A stretch of DNA of 64,000 nucleotides from Allochromatium palmeri (GTDB lineage Bacteria; Pseudomonadota; Gammaproteobacteria; Chromatiales; Chromatiaceae): assembly GCF_009720725.1 (NCBI RefSeq), contig NZ_WNKT01000002.1:1-64000 (forward strand), written 5' to 3'. The notes beneath the pieces were generated by a model. That model was given only the letters and a program-made list of their open reading frames with translations. It did no database searches and was not told the DNA's origin. Each line of letters opens with the position of its first letter. Positions within the stretch are counted from its first letter, which is position 1. Of the stretch, positions 23,160 through 32,778 are shown piece by piece. The position numbers and the translations under genes were made by a program.

Positions 23160-23404
23160 CAGGCGAACTCGTCGTCCAGGTCGTCGCTGCTCAAGTCGAC
23201 CACTGGCACCCCGGCGCGGCTCGCGGCCAGCAGAAAGGCGACTCGCCCTATGCCGCACAGCACGGCGGCTTTGCCCGAGGAAATGCGTCCCTGCTCGAAC
23301 AGCTTGAGCGCCAGCAAAAAGCGCGCCTCATCAGCAAAGCCGTCAGTCAATTCAGCGGGTGAGGGTAACCCAGCCATTGGTAGATCCAATCTCAAAGTGT
23401 TCAT
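23159..23404 (-). CDS. UPF0175 antitoxin candidate
   Basis: The 81-residue product carries FLLALKLFEQGRISSGKAAV, then a helix-turn-helix-like stretch (LCGIGRVAFLLAASRAGVPV) and an acidic tail (DLSSDDLDDEFA). This is the UPF0175 layout. The family is the usual upstream partner of DUF3368 toxins and is thought to bind both the toxin and the operon's own promoter. The two genes overlap by one base in an ATGA arrangement, so they are translated together. Confidence 0.75.
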   Translation of the reverse strand: MNTLRLDLPMAGLPSPAELTDGFADEARFLLALKLFEQGRISSGKAAVLCGIGRVAFLLAASRAGVPVVDLSSDDLDDEFA

Positions 23405-23486
23405 TGGCTCTGCTCATGATGGCATCCCGCCGGATTCCTTTCTGCCGGGAAAGTGCCGGGTTAAGGGGTTTTTTCCGTGCGCCCGA

Positions 23487-24166
23487 TTAGGCCGCTCGAA
23501 CCCCATCGAGCAGCTTGATGAAGTTGCGCTTGGCTTTGTAACGCGCGCGCAATCCTTCGACATACTCCCTGAACTCGGGCATACGATCCTGCTGCTTCAT
23601 CAAATCGCCGACGCGCCGGATCAGTCGGATGGCGTCCTCATAAGCGCGGTTGTTGGTCTGCTCGATCGTGGGCTGGATGATCCGGCGGTAGATCTTCATA
23701 GCCTCGTCCGGCTGCCCGGCTTCCAGTTGACCGGCGAGCTGGATCAGCAATCGTTGGTCACAGGTACCACGCCCGATGGCTTCCAGTCCCGCCTCGGGAT
23801 CCTCTTCCCAGAGCGCGATCTCGAACCGCGACGAATAGTTGGGCTCCGAAGGTCGGGGCCGCCATTGACTGGTCTTGGCGGCCTCGGCCTGCATGAGATC
23901 GGTGAGCCTGGACCGAGTGCGACACAGTGCTTGCAAAAGTAGCCATCGGCCGCGTGCGGGCAGGTACAGTCGTAACCCAGTCTGCCGTCAGCCTCCCAGA
24001 GTTCGACCTGATAGACCTCGGTGCCCTGGACCCTGGCTTTGATCCGGTCGCCCATCACATGCACCCGGCCGACCGCGTTGCCAGAGAAATAGCTCTCGCC
24101 ACGCCAGAAGACCTTGCTGCCGGCCAGATCCATCAAGCTATCGACCGTGATGACGGTATCGAGCAT
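23487..24166 (-). pseudogene. SWIM zinc-finger protein gene, frameshifted and internally deleted
   Basis: From ATG 24166 the first frame encodes a SWIM-type N-terminus: an FWRGESYFSGNAVGRV segment followed by the CxCx(n)CxH finger CTCPHAADGYFCKHC. Just after the finger, near 23930, the similarity moves to another frame that continues as a helical region (LTDLMQAEAAKTS ... FREYVEGLRARYKAKRNFI) to a stop at 23487. The total is much shorter than usual SWIM proteins of this kind (~500 residues or more), so part of the middle is also missing. It starts 23 bp after trpE on the same strand. Confidence 0.65.
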
Positions 24167-24188
24167 GGTGATGATCTCCGAACTGATT

Positions 24189-25688
24189 TCAGACGCGCTT
24201 CATGCCGCAGCCATAGCGGTCGATTCCAACCTCGGCGGCGGTGACGGCGCGAAAGATCGCCCGGCCCTTGTTCATGGTCTCCTGCCATTCAGACTCAGGC
24301 ACTGAGTCGGCGACGATTCCGGCGCCAGCCTGGATGTGCAGGGTGCCGTTCTGAATGACAGCCGTGCGGATGGCAATCGCCGTGTCCATATTGCCGTTCC
24401 AGGACAGATAGCCGACCGCGCCCGAATAGATGCCGCGCTTGACCGGCTCCAGTTCGTCGACGATCTCCATGGCGCGGATCTTGGGCGCACCCGAGACGGT
24501 TCCGGCCGGGAAGGTGGCGCGCAGCACGTCGATGGCGCTCAGTCCCTCCTTGAGCTGGCCGATGACATTGGAGACGATATGCATCACATGCGAATAGCGC
24601 TCGACGATCATCCGGTCGGTCAGACGCACACTGCCGATCTCGGAGACGCGCCCGGCGTCATTGCGCCCGAGATCGATCAGCATCAGATGCTCGGCCAGCT
24701 CCTTGGGATCGGCCAGCAGCTCGGCTTCGAGCGCCTGGTCCTCGGCCTCGGTGTGGCCGCGCCGTCGGGTGCCGGCAATCGGGCGCACCGTGACGACGCC
24801 GTCTTCCAGCCGGGTCAGGATCTCGGGCGAGGAACCGACGATCTGGAAATCATCGAGATCGAGGAAATACATATAAGGCGAGGGATTCAGACCCCGCAGC
24901 GCGCGATAGAGATCGAGCGGCGGCGCACCGAAAGGGATCGAGAGCCGCTGCGAAAGCACCACCTGCATACAGTCGCCGGCGAGGATGTAGTCCTTGATGC
25001 GCTCGACGGCCTGCTTGAACGCCGTCTCGGTGAAGCCTGAGACGAAATGCGATTCGTCGACATCACGCGGCGGGGCGCTCTGACCATTGGGGATCGGCTG
25101 GCGCATCAAGGCGTTCAGTTCGCCGATGCGCGCCTCGCCGGCTTCCAGGGTATCCCCGGCAGTCGGGTCCAGATGCAGGATGATGTAGAGTCGCCCGCTG
25201 AGGTTGTCGAACACGACCACCTCATTCGAAACCATCAACAGGATGTCAGGCGTGCCGAGTTGATCGGGATTGGGACAGACGGCGAGTTTCGGCTCGATAT
25301 AGCGGATGGTGTCATAGCCGAAATAGCCAACCAGACCGCCGGTGAAGCGCGGCAGGCCCTCGATCTCGGCGACCTGGAACCGGCTCTGGTACTGCTCGAC
25401 CCAGGCCAGCGGGTCGGTGCTCTCGGTCGACTCGATCACCTCGCCGTCGCGCTCGACCTGGATCTGATAACCGCGAATCTTGATGACGGTGCGCGCCGGC
25501 AGACCGATGATGGAGTAACGGCCCCATTTCTCGCCGCCCTGCACCGACTCGAACAGATAGGAATACGGCCCCTTGGCCAGCTTGAGATAGACGCTCAGCG
25601 GGGTTTCGAGGTCGGCGAGTACCTCGCAGGCGACTGGAATGCGATTGTAGCCCTGCTCGGCGAGGGCGTTGAAAGTCTTCGGGGTCAT
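24189..25688 (-). CDS. trpE: Anthranilate synthase component I
   Basis: This is a full-length 499-residue TrpE. The N-terminal regulatory part has [20 protein letters not shown], in which LFES corresponds to the tryptophan feedback-binding motif. The chorismate-utilising domain holds [64 protein letters not shown] and [17 protein letters not shown]. It converts chorismate and ammonia from TrpG into anthranilate, the first step of tryptophan synthesis; trpG is not in the window. GGAGA about 6 bases before ATG 25688 supports the start. It follows gph by 144 bp in the rpe-gph-trpE run. Confidence 0.95.
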   Translation of the reverse strand: MTPKTFNALAEQGYNRIPVACEVLADLETPLSVYLKLAKGPYSYLFESVQGGEKWGRYSIIGLPARTVIKIRGYQIQVERDGEVIESTESTDPLAWVEQYQSRFQVAEIEGLPRFTGGLVGYFGYDTIRYIEPKLAVCPNPDQLGTPDILLMVSNEVVVFDNLSGRLYIILHLDPTAGDTLEAGEARIGELNALMRQPIPNGQSAPPRDVDESHFVSGFTETAFKQAVERIKDYILAGDCMQVVLSQRLSIPFGAPPLDLYRALRGLNPSPYMYFLDLDDFQIVGSSPEILTRLEDGVVTVRPIAGTRRRGHTEAEDQALEAELLADPKELAEHLMLIDLGRNDAGRVSEIGSVRLTDRMIVERYSHVMHIVSNVIGQLKEGLSAIDVLRATFPAGTVSGAPKIRAMEIVDELEPVKRGIYSGAVGYLSWNGNMDTAIAIRTAVIQNGTLHIQAGAGIVADSVPESEWQETMNKGRAIFRAVTAAEVGIDRYGCGMKRV

Positions 25689-25832
25689 CGGGATCTCCGG
25701 ACGCTGGGAAATGACTGGGGGTATGAACGCGACCTCAGCGTCGCCATCGCCAGGCTCTCATGCCCCCTCCCAGATTCAAATCGAACCCGAATTCCATCAC
25801 CGGCTTGCCCTCGGTCCTGTCGCCTGTCGTCC

Positions 25833-26513
25833 TTAGCTTGCCAGCAACGCACGCAGCTCGACGAATGAATCGATCACGGCATCCGGGTTGGAGTCACGGA
25901 TATCGATCCCGTGGTTGTAGCCGTAGCTGGTGCAGATGACTTTGAACCCGGCCGCGCGCGCCGCGTTCACATCGCTCACCGAGTCGCCGATCATCAGCGA
26001 CTCCTCGGGCTTGATGCCGAAGTGACCGGCGGCATGGATCAGCGGCAGCGGATCGGGCTTCTTGCGCGGCAATGTGTCGCCGCTGATGACGATGCCGAAA
26101 TAGTCGTGGATCCCGAGATGCTGGAGCAGCGGTTCCGTGAAGCGCGCGGCCTTGTTGGTCACGCAACCGAGTGGATAGCCGGCGGACTGAAGGAACTCCA
26201 GCCCCTCGCGCACGCCCGGATAGAGTCCGGAGCGGTTGAAGGTGTTTTCGGCATAGAGTTCGAGAAAGATCGGATAGGCGCGCTGATAGTCGGCCTCGTC
26301 CGGCTCGCCGTCGAGCTGGCCGATCAGGGCGCGGCGCACCAGACGCTCGATGCCGTTGCCCACCCAGGTGCGCACGGCGGCCTCGCCGCGCGCCGGGTGC
26401 CCGAGCCGCGCCATCATGGCATCGACGCAATAGGTCAGATCCGGAACACTGTCGACCAGGGTTCCATCAAGGTCGATCAGGATCATCTTTGGCTGCAACA
26501 ACGGCAACGACAT
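25833..26513 (-). CDS. gph: Phosphoglycolate phosphatase (HAD family)
   Basis: The 226-residue HAD phosphatase has motif I MILIDLDGTLVDSVPD, motif II CVTNKAARF, motif III lysine in PRKKPDPLPL, and motif IV MIGDSVSDVNAARAAGF. A C1 cap lies between motifs I and II. It dephosphorylates 2-phosphoglycolate, the waste product of RuBisCO oxygenation and DNA repair. It starts 27 bp after the rpe stop; linkage of rpe, gph and trpE is common in proteobacteria. Confidence 0.92.
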   Translation of the reverse strand: MSLPLLQPKMILIDLDGTLVDSVPDLTYCVDAMMARLGHPARGEAAVRTWVGNGIERLVRRALIGQLDGEPDEADYQRAYPIFLELYAENTFNRSGLYPGVREGLEFLQSAGYPLGCVTNKAARFTEPLLQHLGIHDYFGIVISGDTLPRKKPDPLPLIHAAGHFGIKPEESLMIGDSVSDVNAARAAGFKVICTSYGYNHGIDIRDSNPDAVIDSFVELRALLAS

Positions 26514-26540
26514 CAGCGGGCACTCCAGGGGCGAAAGGAA

Positions 26541-27233
26541 TCAGCGACCGACGCTGGCGAGCGCGCGCCGCATCTCGGCGACGATGCTGTCGTAGCGGTT
26601 GGGGTCGGAGTCACGGCCATGACCGAAGAGACCCGAGCCGGAAACGAAGGTGTCGGCCCCGGCCGCCTTGATTTCGGCGATGTTGTCGGCCTTGACCCCG
26701 CCGTCGATCTCCAGCCGGATGTCGAGTCCGGAGTCGTCGATGATCTCACGCACCTCGCGCAGCTTGTCGAGCGCCGAGGGGATGAAGCTCTGACCACCGA
26801 AACCGGGGTTGACCGACATCAGCAGAATCATGTCGATCTTTTCCAGCACATAGTCAAGATAGGTCAGGGGCGTGGCTGGGTTGAACACCAGCCCCGACTT
26901 GCAGCCCGAGTCGCGGATCAGTTGCAGGGTGCGGTCGACGTGCTCGCTCGCTTCCGGGTGGAAGGTGATATAGGTCGCGCCCGCCTTGGCGAAGTCGGGG
27001 ATGATCCGGTCGACCGGCTTGACCATCAGATGCACATCGATGGGGGCGGTGACGCCATGCTTGCGCAGTGCCTCGCACACCAGCGGGCCGATGGTCAGAT
27101 TCGGAACATAGTGATTGTCCATGACATCGAAGTGCACGATGTCGGCCCCGGCGGCGAGGACGTTGTCGACCTCTTCGCCGAGCCGGGCGAAATTCGCCGA
27201 TAGAATGGACGGTGCGATCAGATCAGCCGGCAT
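26541..27233 (-). CDS. rpe: Ribulose-phosphate 3-epimerase
   Basis: The 230-residue TIM-barrel epimerase starts at [19 protein letters not shown]. It has [17 protein letters not shown] (metal-binding His and catalytic Asp), [28 protein letters not shown] and [11 protein letters not shown]. It interconverts ribulose 5-phosphate and xylulose 5-phosphate in the Calvin and pentose phosphate cycles. ATG 27233 is chosen because it begins at the conserved N-terminus with a GGGGGA stretch upstream; the frame extends 32 codons further without similarity. It heads the rpe-gph-trpE run. Confidence 0.95.
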   Translation of the reverse strand: MPADLIAPSILSANFARLGEEVDNVLAAGADIVHFDVMDNHYVPNLTIGPLVCEALRKHGVTAPIDVHLMVKPVDRIIPDFAKAGATYITFHPEASEHVDRTLQLIRDSGCKSGLVFNPATPLTYLDYVLEKIDMILLMSVNPGFGGQSFIPSALDKLREVREIIDDSGLDIRLEIDGGVKADNIAEIKAAGADTFVSGSGLFGHGRDSDPNRYDSIVAEMRRALASVGR

Positions 27234-27504
27234 GGTGTGTCCCCCAGATGACCCTGGACCGGGTCCGAATGCCCGTGCCAGGATCAGGATATTTGATGTT
27301 GTGGATGAGGATGCTCGGAAAGTCGCCAACTCTAACCCATGCCGAGCCGTTTTTCACTCGCGCTGAAGCGCGTCCGGCCCCATGTCAGGGGTCTCGGCTC
27401 GCACTCCGACAGTGTGCCAGACCCGGCACGCTCGACACTGACGGAATTTAGGTTTTTAATTTTTCTCATCTTTTGGAATCAGTCACCACTGGAGGGCAAC
27501 CGCC

Positions 27505-28545
27505 ATGCAATACAGACGTCTTGGCCGTTCGGACATCGACGTGAGCGCGCTCTGTCTCGGCACGATGACCTTTGGACAGCAGAACACCGAGTCCGAGGCC
27601 CATGCGCAACTGGATCTGGCGCTCGCCGTCGGGATCAACTTCATCGACACGGCCGAGATGTATCCGGTGCCGCCTATGGCCGAGACTCAGGGGCTGACCG
27701 AGACCCATATCGGCACCTGGCTCAAGGCGCGCGGCTGTCGGGAGCGGGTGGTGCTGGCGACCAAGGTCGCGGGTTCAGGCGACTGGCTACCGCATATTCG
27801 GGAGGGGAAGAACCGGTTGGACCGGCCCAATATCGAGGCGGCGCTCGACGCCAGTCTCAAGCGGCTCCAGACTGACTGGATCGATCTCTATCAGCTGCAC
27901 TGGCCGGATCGTCGGACCAATTTCTTCGGCCAACTCGGTTATCAGCCGGTCGACGACAACACTAGCGTGCCCTTGCTGGAGACACTCGACGTGCTGGGTG
28001 ATCTGGTCAAGGCCGGTAAGGTGCGCCAGATCGGGGTCTCCAACGAGACGCCCTGGGGGCTGATGCGCTATCTGGCGCTCGCCGAGCAGCACGGCCTGCC
28101 ACGGATGGTCAGCATCCAGAACCCCTACAATCTGCTCAACCGCAGCTTCGAGGTCGGTCTGGCCGAGGTCGCCATCCGCGAACAGTGCGGACTGCTGGCC
28201 TATTCACCGCTGGCCTTCGGCGTGCTTTCGGGCAAGTATCTCAATGGCCAGCGTCCGCCGAACGGGCGCGTTACGCTGTTCGAGCGCTTCAGTCGTTACT
28301 CCAACAGCGAGGCTGAACGCGCTACGGCTGAGTATGTCGCTCTGGCCGAACTGCATGGTCTGGACCCGGCGCAGATGGCGCTGGCCTGGGTCACGGGCCG
28401 GCCTTTTGTTACGTCCAACATCATCGGGGCTACGACGCTCGCACAGCTTGAAAGCAATATCGGCAGTCTTGACCTGAGGCTCGACGATGCGGTGATCGCC
28501 GGGATCGAATCGATCCATACCAAGCAGCCGAATCCGGCGCCCTGA
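27505..28545 (+). CDS. Aldo/keto reductase, Tas-like
   Basis: The 346-residue aldo/keto reductase begins MQYRRLGRSDIDVSALCLG, as in the Tas group. The catalytic tetrad is visible: Asp and Tyr in NFIDTAEMYPVPP, Lys in VVLATKVAGSG, His in YQLHWPDR. The NADPH-binding end holds IGATTLAQLESNI. It is probably a cytoplasmic NADPH-dependent carbonyl reductase; the substrate is unknown. GGAGGG 8 bases before ATG 27505 is a strong ribosome-binding site. It is divergent from rpe across 271 bp. Confidence 0.9.
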   Translation: MQYRRLGRSDIDVSALCLGTMTFGQQNTESEAHAQLDLALAVGINFIDTAEMYPVPPMAETQGLTETHIGTWLKARGCRERVVLATKVAGSGDWLPHIREGKNRLDRPNIEAALDASLKRLQTDWIDLYQLHWPDRRTNFFGQLGYQPVDDNTSVPLLETLDVLGDLVKAGKVRQIGVSNETPWGLMRYLALAEQHGLPRMVSIQNPYNLLNRSFEVGLAEVAIREQCGLLAYSPLAFGVLSGKYLNGQRPPNGRVTLFERFSRYSNSEAERATAEYVALAELHGLDPAQMALAWVTGRPFVTSNIIGATTLAQLESNIGSLDLRLDDAVIAGIESIHTKQPNPAP

Positions 28546-28593
28546 GGCTGATCGAGGTCGGCCATCGCCTCGTGCCCTGGATGTTGCGGTGGG

Positions 28594-28620
28594 CGTAGGG
28601 TCCGCATCGCGGACCCTACG
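28594..28620. repeat. Perfect 12-bp palindrome between convergent genes
   Basis: CGTAGGGTCCGC and its exact reverse complement are separated by the trinucleotide ATC. The palindrome sits in the 80 bp between the convergent aldo/keto reductase and RlpA-like genes, 6 bp from the latter's stop. There is no T-run on either side. It could act as a bidirectional terminator or be one copy of a dispersed REP-like family; no second copy was noticed in this window. Confidence 0.6.
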
Positions 28621-28625
28621 CGGCT

Positions 28626-29018
28626 TCAACTGCCCTGTTGCGGTGTGCTCAAGACCTTGAGATTGACCCGTGCGATACCGCGATCAATGATGCCGAGTTC
28701 CTTGGCGGCTTCTTTGGAGAGATCGACGATCCGACCCTTGACGAAGGGACCGCGATCATTGACCCGAACGACGATACTGCGTCCGGTCTTGGCGTCTGTG
28801 ACCCGGATCTTGGAGCCGAGCGGCAGTGTTTTGTGTGCGGCGCTCAGACGATTTTTGTTGTAGACCTGGCCGCTGGCGGTTTTGCGACCGTGCAGACTGT
28901 CGTGATAGTAGGAGGCGATGCCTTTCTGGACATGACCGATTCCGCTGTCGGCCGTGGCACTGCTAGCGAAAGGTATGAGAGCGGCCAGCAGACCGGCGGT
29001 GAGGAGAGTCTTGTTCAT
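28626..29018 (-). CDS. RlpA-family exported protein
   Basis: The 130-residue product has a signal peptide (residues 1-24, ending SSATA). A double-psi beta-barrel follows, with the RlpA motifs GIASYYHDSLHGRKTASGQ, LPLGSKIRVTDAKTGRSI, VRVNDRGPFVKGRIVDLS and AAKELGI. RlpA proteins are septal lytic transglycosylases that cut peptidoglycan lacking stem peptides. This short form lacks the C-terminal SPOR domain, so septal targeting by that route is not expected. The upstream 155 bp before the next gene on the same strand may hold its own promoter. Confidence 0.88.
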   Translation of the reverse strand: MNKTLLTAGLLAALIPFASSATADSGIGHVQKGIASYYHDSLHGRKTASGQVYNKNRLSAAHKTLPLGSKIRVTDAKTGRSIVVRVNDRGPFVKGRIVDLSKEAAKELGIIDRGIARVNLKVLSTPQQGS

Positions 29019-29173
29019 GGAGCCAAACCTTTGTTTTCGAAGGGCGCGCCCAAGCGTTCAGGCGCGATAAAACCCCTCTCTGACTTAAGAAAGGCGCCAG
29101 TTTAGGGGGAAACCCTATATGGGGTAAACCCTAATTTAGCTCGAAGAATCGAATTGTGTAATAAAGTGGTCCG

Positions 29174-31813
29174 TCACACCTCGCGGCTCACCGGCTGATC
29201 CACTCCATTGGTCTCCTGACAATCCATATCGGGCATGGGACCGATCAGGTCAGCCGACAGATGCGTCCAGGCGCTCATCAGCGACACCAGCACCGTGGCC
29301 AGATAGGGAATCGCCTGCACCACCAGCACTGCCACCCAGATGCGCACATCGAGCATGAAGGCGTCATCGCGCTGCATCACCGACACCCCCGCGAACAGGA
29401 AGGCGAAGGCCAGCAGCGCCTCCTCGCGCGCATCCGCCAGCGCGCGGATCACCGCCGGCGCCTCGGCCATCTTCGGCGTGCGGAAGAAACCGAGCTTGCC
29501 CGTCACCAGCCCGCCGAACATGGCACGCGCGATGGTATGCGAGAGCGCCAGCCCCGCCAGCCCGGCGGCCAGACTCTGACGCAGCGTCGCCGTGACCCGA
29601 CGCCGATACAGAAACAAACTCTTGGACATCTTGAAGACGAAGAGCACCAGCGGCACCAGGGCCACCGTGATATAGGGCGGCGTGACGGTCTCCGGGAACA
29701 TGACCATGGCCACCGACCAGCCCAGTGCCGCGAAGTTGAACAGCAGATTGAACCCGTCGGCGAACCAGGGCAGCCAGCCGGCGACGAAGTGATAACGCTG
29801 ACCGAGCGCGAGCGAGGTTCCGCGCAGGCCGAGCAGTTCGCGCCGATGATGCAGCAGGGTGCGCACGGCGCCATAGGCCCAGCGATAGCGTTGCTTGCGA
29901 AAGTCAGCAAAGGTGTCGGGCATCAGACCCTGACCATAGGTACAGGGAATGTAGAGCGCCTTGTACCCGGCCTCGAACAGCCGCAGACCCAGCTCGGCGT
30001 CCTCGGTGATGCACCATTCAGCCCAGCCATCGACCGCGTCGAGCGTCCGGCGCCGGATCATGGTCATGGTGCCGTGCTGGATGATGGCGTTACGCTCGTT
30101 GCGCGTGACCATGCCGAGATGGAAGAAGCCTCGATACTCGGCCATGCACATGGCCTTGAAGGCGTTCTGATGGGCGTCGCGATAGTCCTGCGGCGCCTGG
30201 ACGATGGCGACCTCGGGATCACCGAACGCCGGCACCAGATGACGTAGCCACTGGGGGCGCACGATGTAGTCGGCATCGATCACGGCCACGACCTCGGCGC
30301 GCGGGTCGGTCTGACGCAGAGCGAAGTTGAGCGCCCCGGCCTTGTAGCCGGCGAGCGGGTCGACGTGGAAGAAACGGAAACGCGCGCCGAGTTGCGCGCA
30401 ATAATTGCGCACCGGCTCCCAGGCCGCCGGATCCTTGGTGTTGTTGTCGATCACCAGCACCTCGAAGTGCGGATAATCGAGCGCGGCCAGCCCGTCGAGC
30501 GTCTCCTTGAGCAGTTCGGGTGGCTCGTTGTAGGCCGGAACATGCACCGAAACGAAGGGCAGTCGGTCATCGGGCACCGAGCGCAGCGGAAAGGGCCGAC
30601 GCCAGCGGCGCAGCCAGACTGACTCGGCCCATTCGTGCGCCTCGGCCATCAGCAGCACGATCACGCCGAGGCCGCCGATCAGGAGCAGCACGCCGACGAT
30701 CGCCGTCGCTGGGGTCATGTACTGGCGCGTGTAGTCATAGATGATCCATACCGCGGCCGTCGAGATGGCATAGGTGATGAGCGCCAGGAAGCTCTTGCCG
30801 CGCTTGGAGAGCGTCGAACTGTCGCGATAAAGGAAGGCCAGCAGCAGCACGCCCATGACCACCGACAGCCCCGCCAGCTCGCGCCATTGCGGGATGCGCA
30901 CCACAGGCTCGGTGAAGGTGAACTTGGGTTCACGGTTGGTATCGTAGACGCCCCAGTAGGTGCCGGTCGCGCCCTCGGTCTTGAGCTTCCAGGGCTGATC
31001 GAAGGCCTCCATGACGTAATAGACGTAATGCTCGGACTCGGCGGCGGCCAGAAAGCGGCGCAGGAAGCGGGTCTGATTGGCCAGCGAGGTCTCGGCACCG
31101 CGATTGCGCCGTCCGTTACTCGGCCAGCCGACCTCGCCGATGATGATCGGCTTGTTCGGATAGGCTTCCTTGACCTGGTTATAGCGGCTGATGGCATAGT
31201 CGACGGCCTGCTCCAGCGGCACGCCTTCCCAGTAGGGCAGCAGATGGATGGTGATGAAGTCCACATGCTCGACGAGCGTGGGATACTTGAGCCAGACGTG
31301 CCAGGGTTCGGCGGTGCTGACCGGCAGATAGGTGAGCTGACGCACCCGATCCAGATAATCGATCAGCTCCATGACTTCGACGTCGTCGCGCAGAATGGCC
31401 TCATTGCCGACCATGACCCGCACCACGTTGCGGTAGCCCTGAGCAAGAATGTCGCGCAGACGCGCCAGCTCCACCTCATTGGCCTCGGAGTCGGTGCCGA
31501 TCCAGGCTCCGAGTGTCACGTTCAGGTCGTATTGAGCCGCCAGACGTGGAATCTCGGCGAGCGTGCTCTCAACCGTATAGGAACGCACCGCATGGGCGCG
31601 TCCATTGAGCAACGCCAGGTCAGCGTCGATGTCCTCGACGGAGGGAAAATGTTTCTGGCTCGGGTCATCGTCGGCGCGCATGGGCGAGAAGGAGAAGCCC
31701 TGGATGCGGGTCGGCCAGGCCGGCTCCTCGTTGGGACGGTTCAGGATCCACCAGGCCGAGATCGTGAGTACGGCGATCAGGATCGGGATGACGAAATTGA
31801 CGGAGCGGTTCAT
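29174..31813 (-). CDS. GH17-GT2 fusion, beta-glucan synthase-like membrane protein
   Basis: The 879-residue protein starts with one membrane segment (residues ~5-22). A GH17-type domain (residues ~35-310) follows with VMVGNEAIL, an acid/base Glu, and IIIGEVGWPSNG, a nucleophile Glu. After several helices comes a GT2 processive glycosyltransferase core: FVSVHVPAYNEPPELL, VLVIDNN, VAVIDADYIVRP (DxD), WCITEDAELGLRL (TED) and QRYRWAYG (QxxRW). More membrane helices end the protein. The pair of domains is known from NdvB-type cyclic beta-1,3-glucan synthases, where GT2 polymerises UDP-glucose and GH17 transglycosylates or trims. The glucan made here is inference. Divergent 290 bp away is an OmpR-type two-component pair. 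Confidence 0.85.
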   Translation of the reverse strand: MNRSVNFVIPILIAVLTISAWWILNRPNEEPAWPTRIQGFSFSPMRADDDPSQKHFPSVEDIDADLALLNGRAHAVRSYTVESTLAEIPRLAAQYDLNVTLGAWIGTDSEANEVELARLRDILAQGYRNVVRVMVGNEAILRDDVEVMELIDYLDRVRQLTYLPVSTAEPWHVWLKYPTLVEHVDFITIHLLPYWEGVPLEQAVDYAISRYNQVKEAYPNKPIIIGEVGWPSNGRRNRGAETSLANQTRFLRRFLAAAESEHYVYYVMEAFDQPWKLKTEGATGTYWGVYDTNREPKFTFTEPVVRIPQWRELAGLSVVMGVLLLAFLYRDSSTLSKRGKSFLALITYAISTAAVWIIYDYTRQYMTPATAIVGVLLLIGGLGVIVLLMAEAHEWAESVWLRRWRRPFPLRSVPDDRLPFVSVHVPAYNEPPELLKETLDGLAALDYPHFEVLVIDNNTKDPAAWEPVRNYCAQLGARFRFFHVDPLAGYKAGALNFALRQTDPRAEVVAVIDADYIVRPQWLRHLVPAFGDPEVAIVQAPQDYRDAHQNAFKAMCMAEYRGFFHLGMVTRNERNAIIQHGTMTMIRRRTLDAVDGWAEWCITEDAELGLRLFEAGYKALYIPCTYGQGLMPDTFADFRKQRYRWAYGAVRTLLHHRRELLGLRGTSLALGQRYHFVAGWLPWFADGFNLLFNFAALGWSVAMVMFPETVTPPYITVALVPLVLFVFKMSKSLFLYRRRVTATLRQSLAAGLAGLALSHTIARAMFGGLVTGKLGFFRTPKMAEAPAVIRALADAREEALLAFAFLFAGVSVMQRDDAFMLDVRIWVAVLVVQAIPYLATVLVSLMSAWTHLSADLIGPMPDMDCQETNGVDQPVSREV

Positions 31814-32103
31814 GGGTGTCTGTCGGTCGGGTGCTATGGGCGGTCTGGGGTGGCGGGGAGAATGGGATAAAGACCCCAGCCAAATGACGGCTATGATAGC
31901 TTGATCCAGCGCCTTTCGAACGTCTGCAACGATGGATTTCGACCCGGGACGAGGTTCGGGCCAAGGGCGGCGCGGATGGATGTGAACGAAAATTAAGTTG
32001 GCGTCAATTTCACGATAAGACAGCCTTTGCGACACTCGCGACGAAGAGCGTTGGCCCAGTGCCGGCGGTTTGGGGCTTGAACGGGTTCGAGGACGCAAAC
32101 ACG

Positions 32104-32778
32104 ATGCATATCCTGCTGGTCGAGGACGATCCACAGATGGCCGAGTATCTGCGCAAGGCGCTTGTCGAGGCGGGCGCCGTGGTCGATCGCGCGGCTGATG
32201 GACGCGAGGGTCTGCTGATGGCAGCCAGCAGCGACTATGACTTGCTCATCCTGGATCGCATGCTACCGGGACTCGACGGGCTGGCGATCGTTCGCACCCT
32301 GCGCGCCTCGGGCAACCGCACCCCGGTGCTCTTTCTGAGCGCGCTCGGCGAGGTCGACGATCGGGTCGAGGGTCTGCGCGCCGGAGGCGACGACTATCTC
32401 ATCAAGCCCTTCGCCTTCTCCGAACTCCAGGCGCGGGTCGAGGCACTGTTGCGCCGTGGCACCGCCGAGGCTCCCGAGACCCGGCTGCGCGTGGCCGACC
32501 TGGAGATGGATCTGCTCAAGCGCGAGGTCACGCGCGCGGGTTGCCCCATTCAGCTCCAGCCGCGCGAGTTCCGGCTGCTGGAGTGTCTGATGCGCCACGC
32601 CGGACAGGTCGTCACCCGCACCATGCTGCTCGAACAGGTCTGGGACTATCATTTCGATCCCCAGACCAACGTTATCGATGTCCATATCAGCCGTCTGCGG
32701 GGCAAGATCGACAAGGACTTCGATCCGTCGCTGTTGCAGACGGTGCGCGGCGCCGGCTACCGGTTGCAGGCCGGATGA
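32104..32778 (+). CDS. OmpR/PhoB-family response regulator
   Basis: The 224-residue regulator has an N-terminal receiver domain (MHILLVEDDPQMAEYLRKAL; phospho-acceptor Asp in DLLILDRMLPGLDG; Lys in DYLIKPFAFSEL). A winged-helix DNA-binding domain follows (LQPREFRLLECLMRHAG, VIDVHISRLRGKIDKDF, TVRGAGYRLQ). ATG 32104 begins at the conserved N-terminus; the longer frame from 32059 has no similarity. It overlaps the kinase start by 4 bp (ATGA), so the two form one operon. The divergent GH17-GT2 gene is a candidate target. Confidence 0.93.
   Translation: MHILLVEDDPQMAEYLRKALVEAGAVVDRAADGREGLLMAASSDYDLLILDRMLPGLDGLAIVRTLRASGNRTPVLFLSALGEVDDRVEGLRAGGDDYLIKPFAFSELQARVEALLRRGTAEAPETRLRVADLEMDLLKREVTRAGCPIQLQPREFRLLECLMRHAGQVVTRTMLLEQVWDYHFDPQTNVIDVHISRLRGKIDKDFDPSLLQTVRGAGYRLQAG

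Noticed and set aside
29261-30247. Forward open frame opposite the GH17-GT2 gene
   Set aside because: His- and Gln-rich shadow; the GT2 motifs are on the reverse strand.
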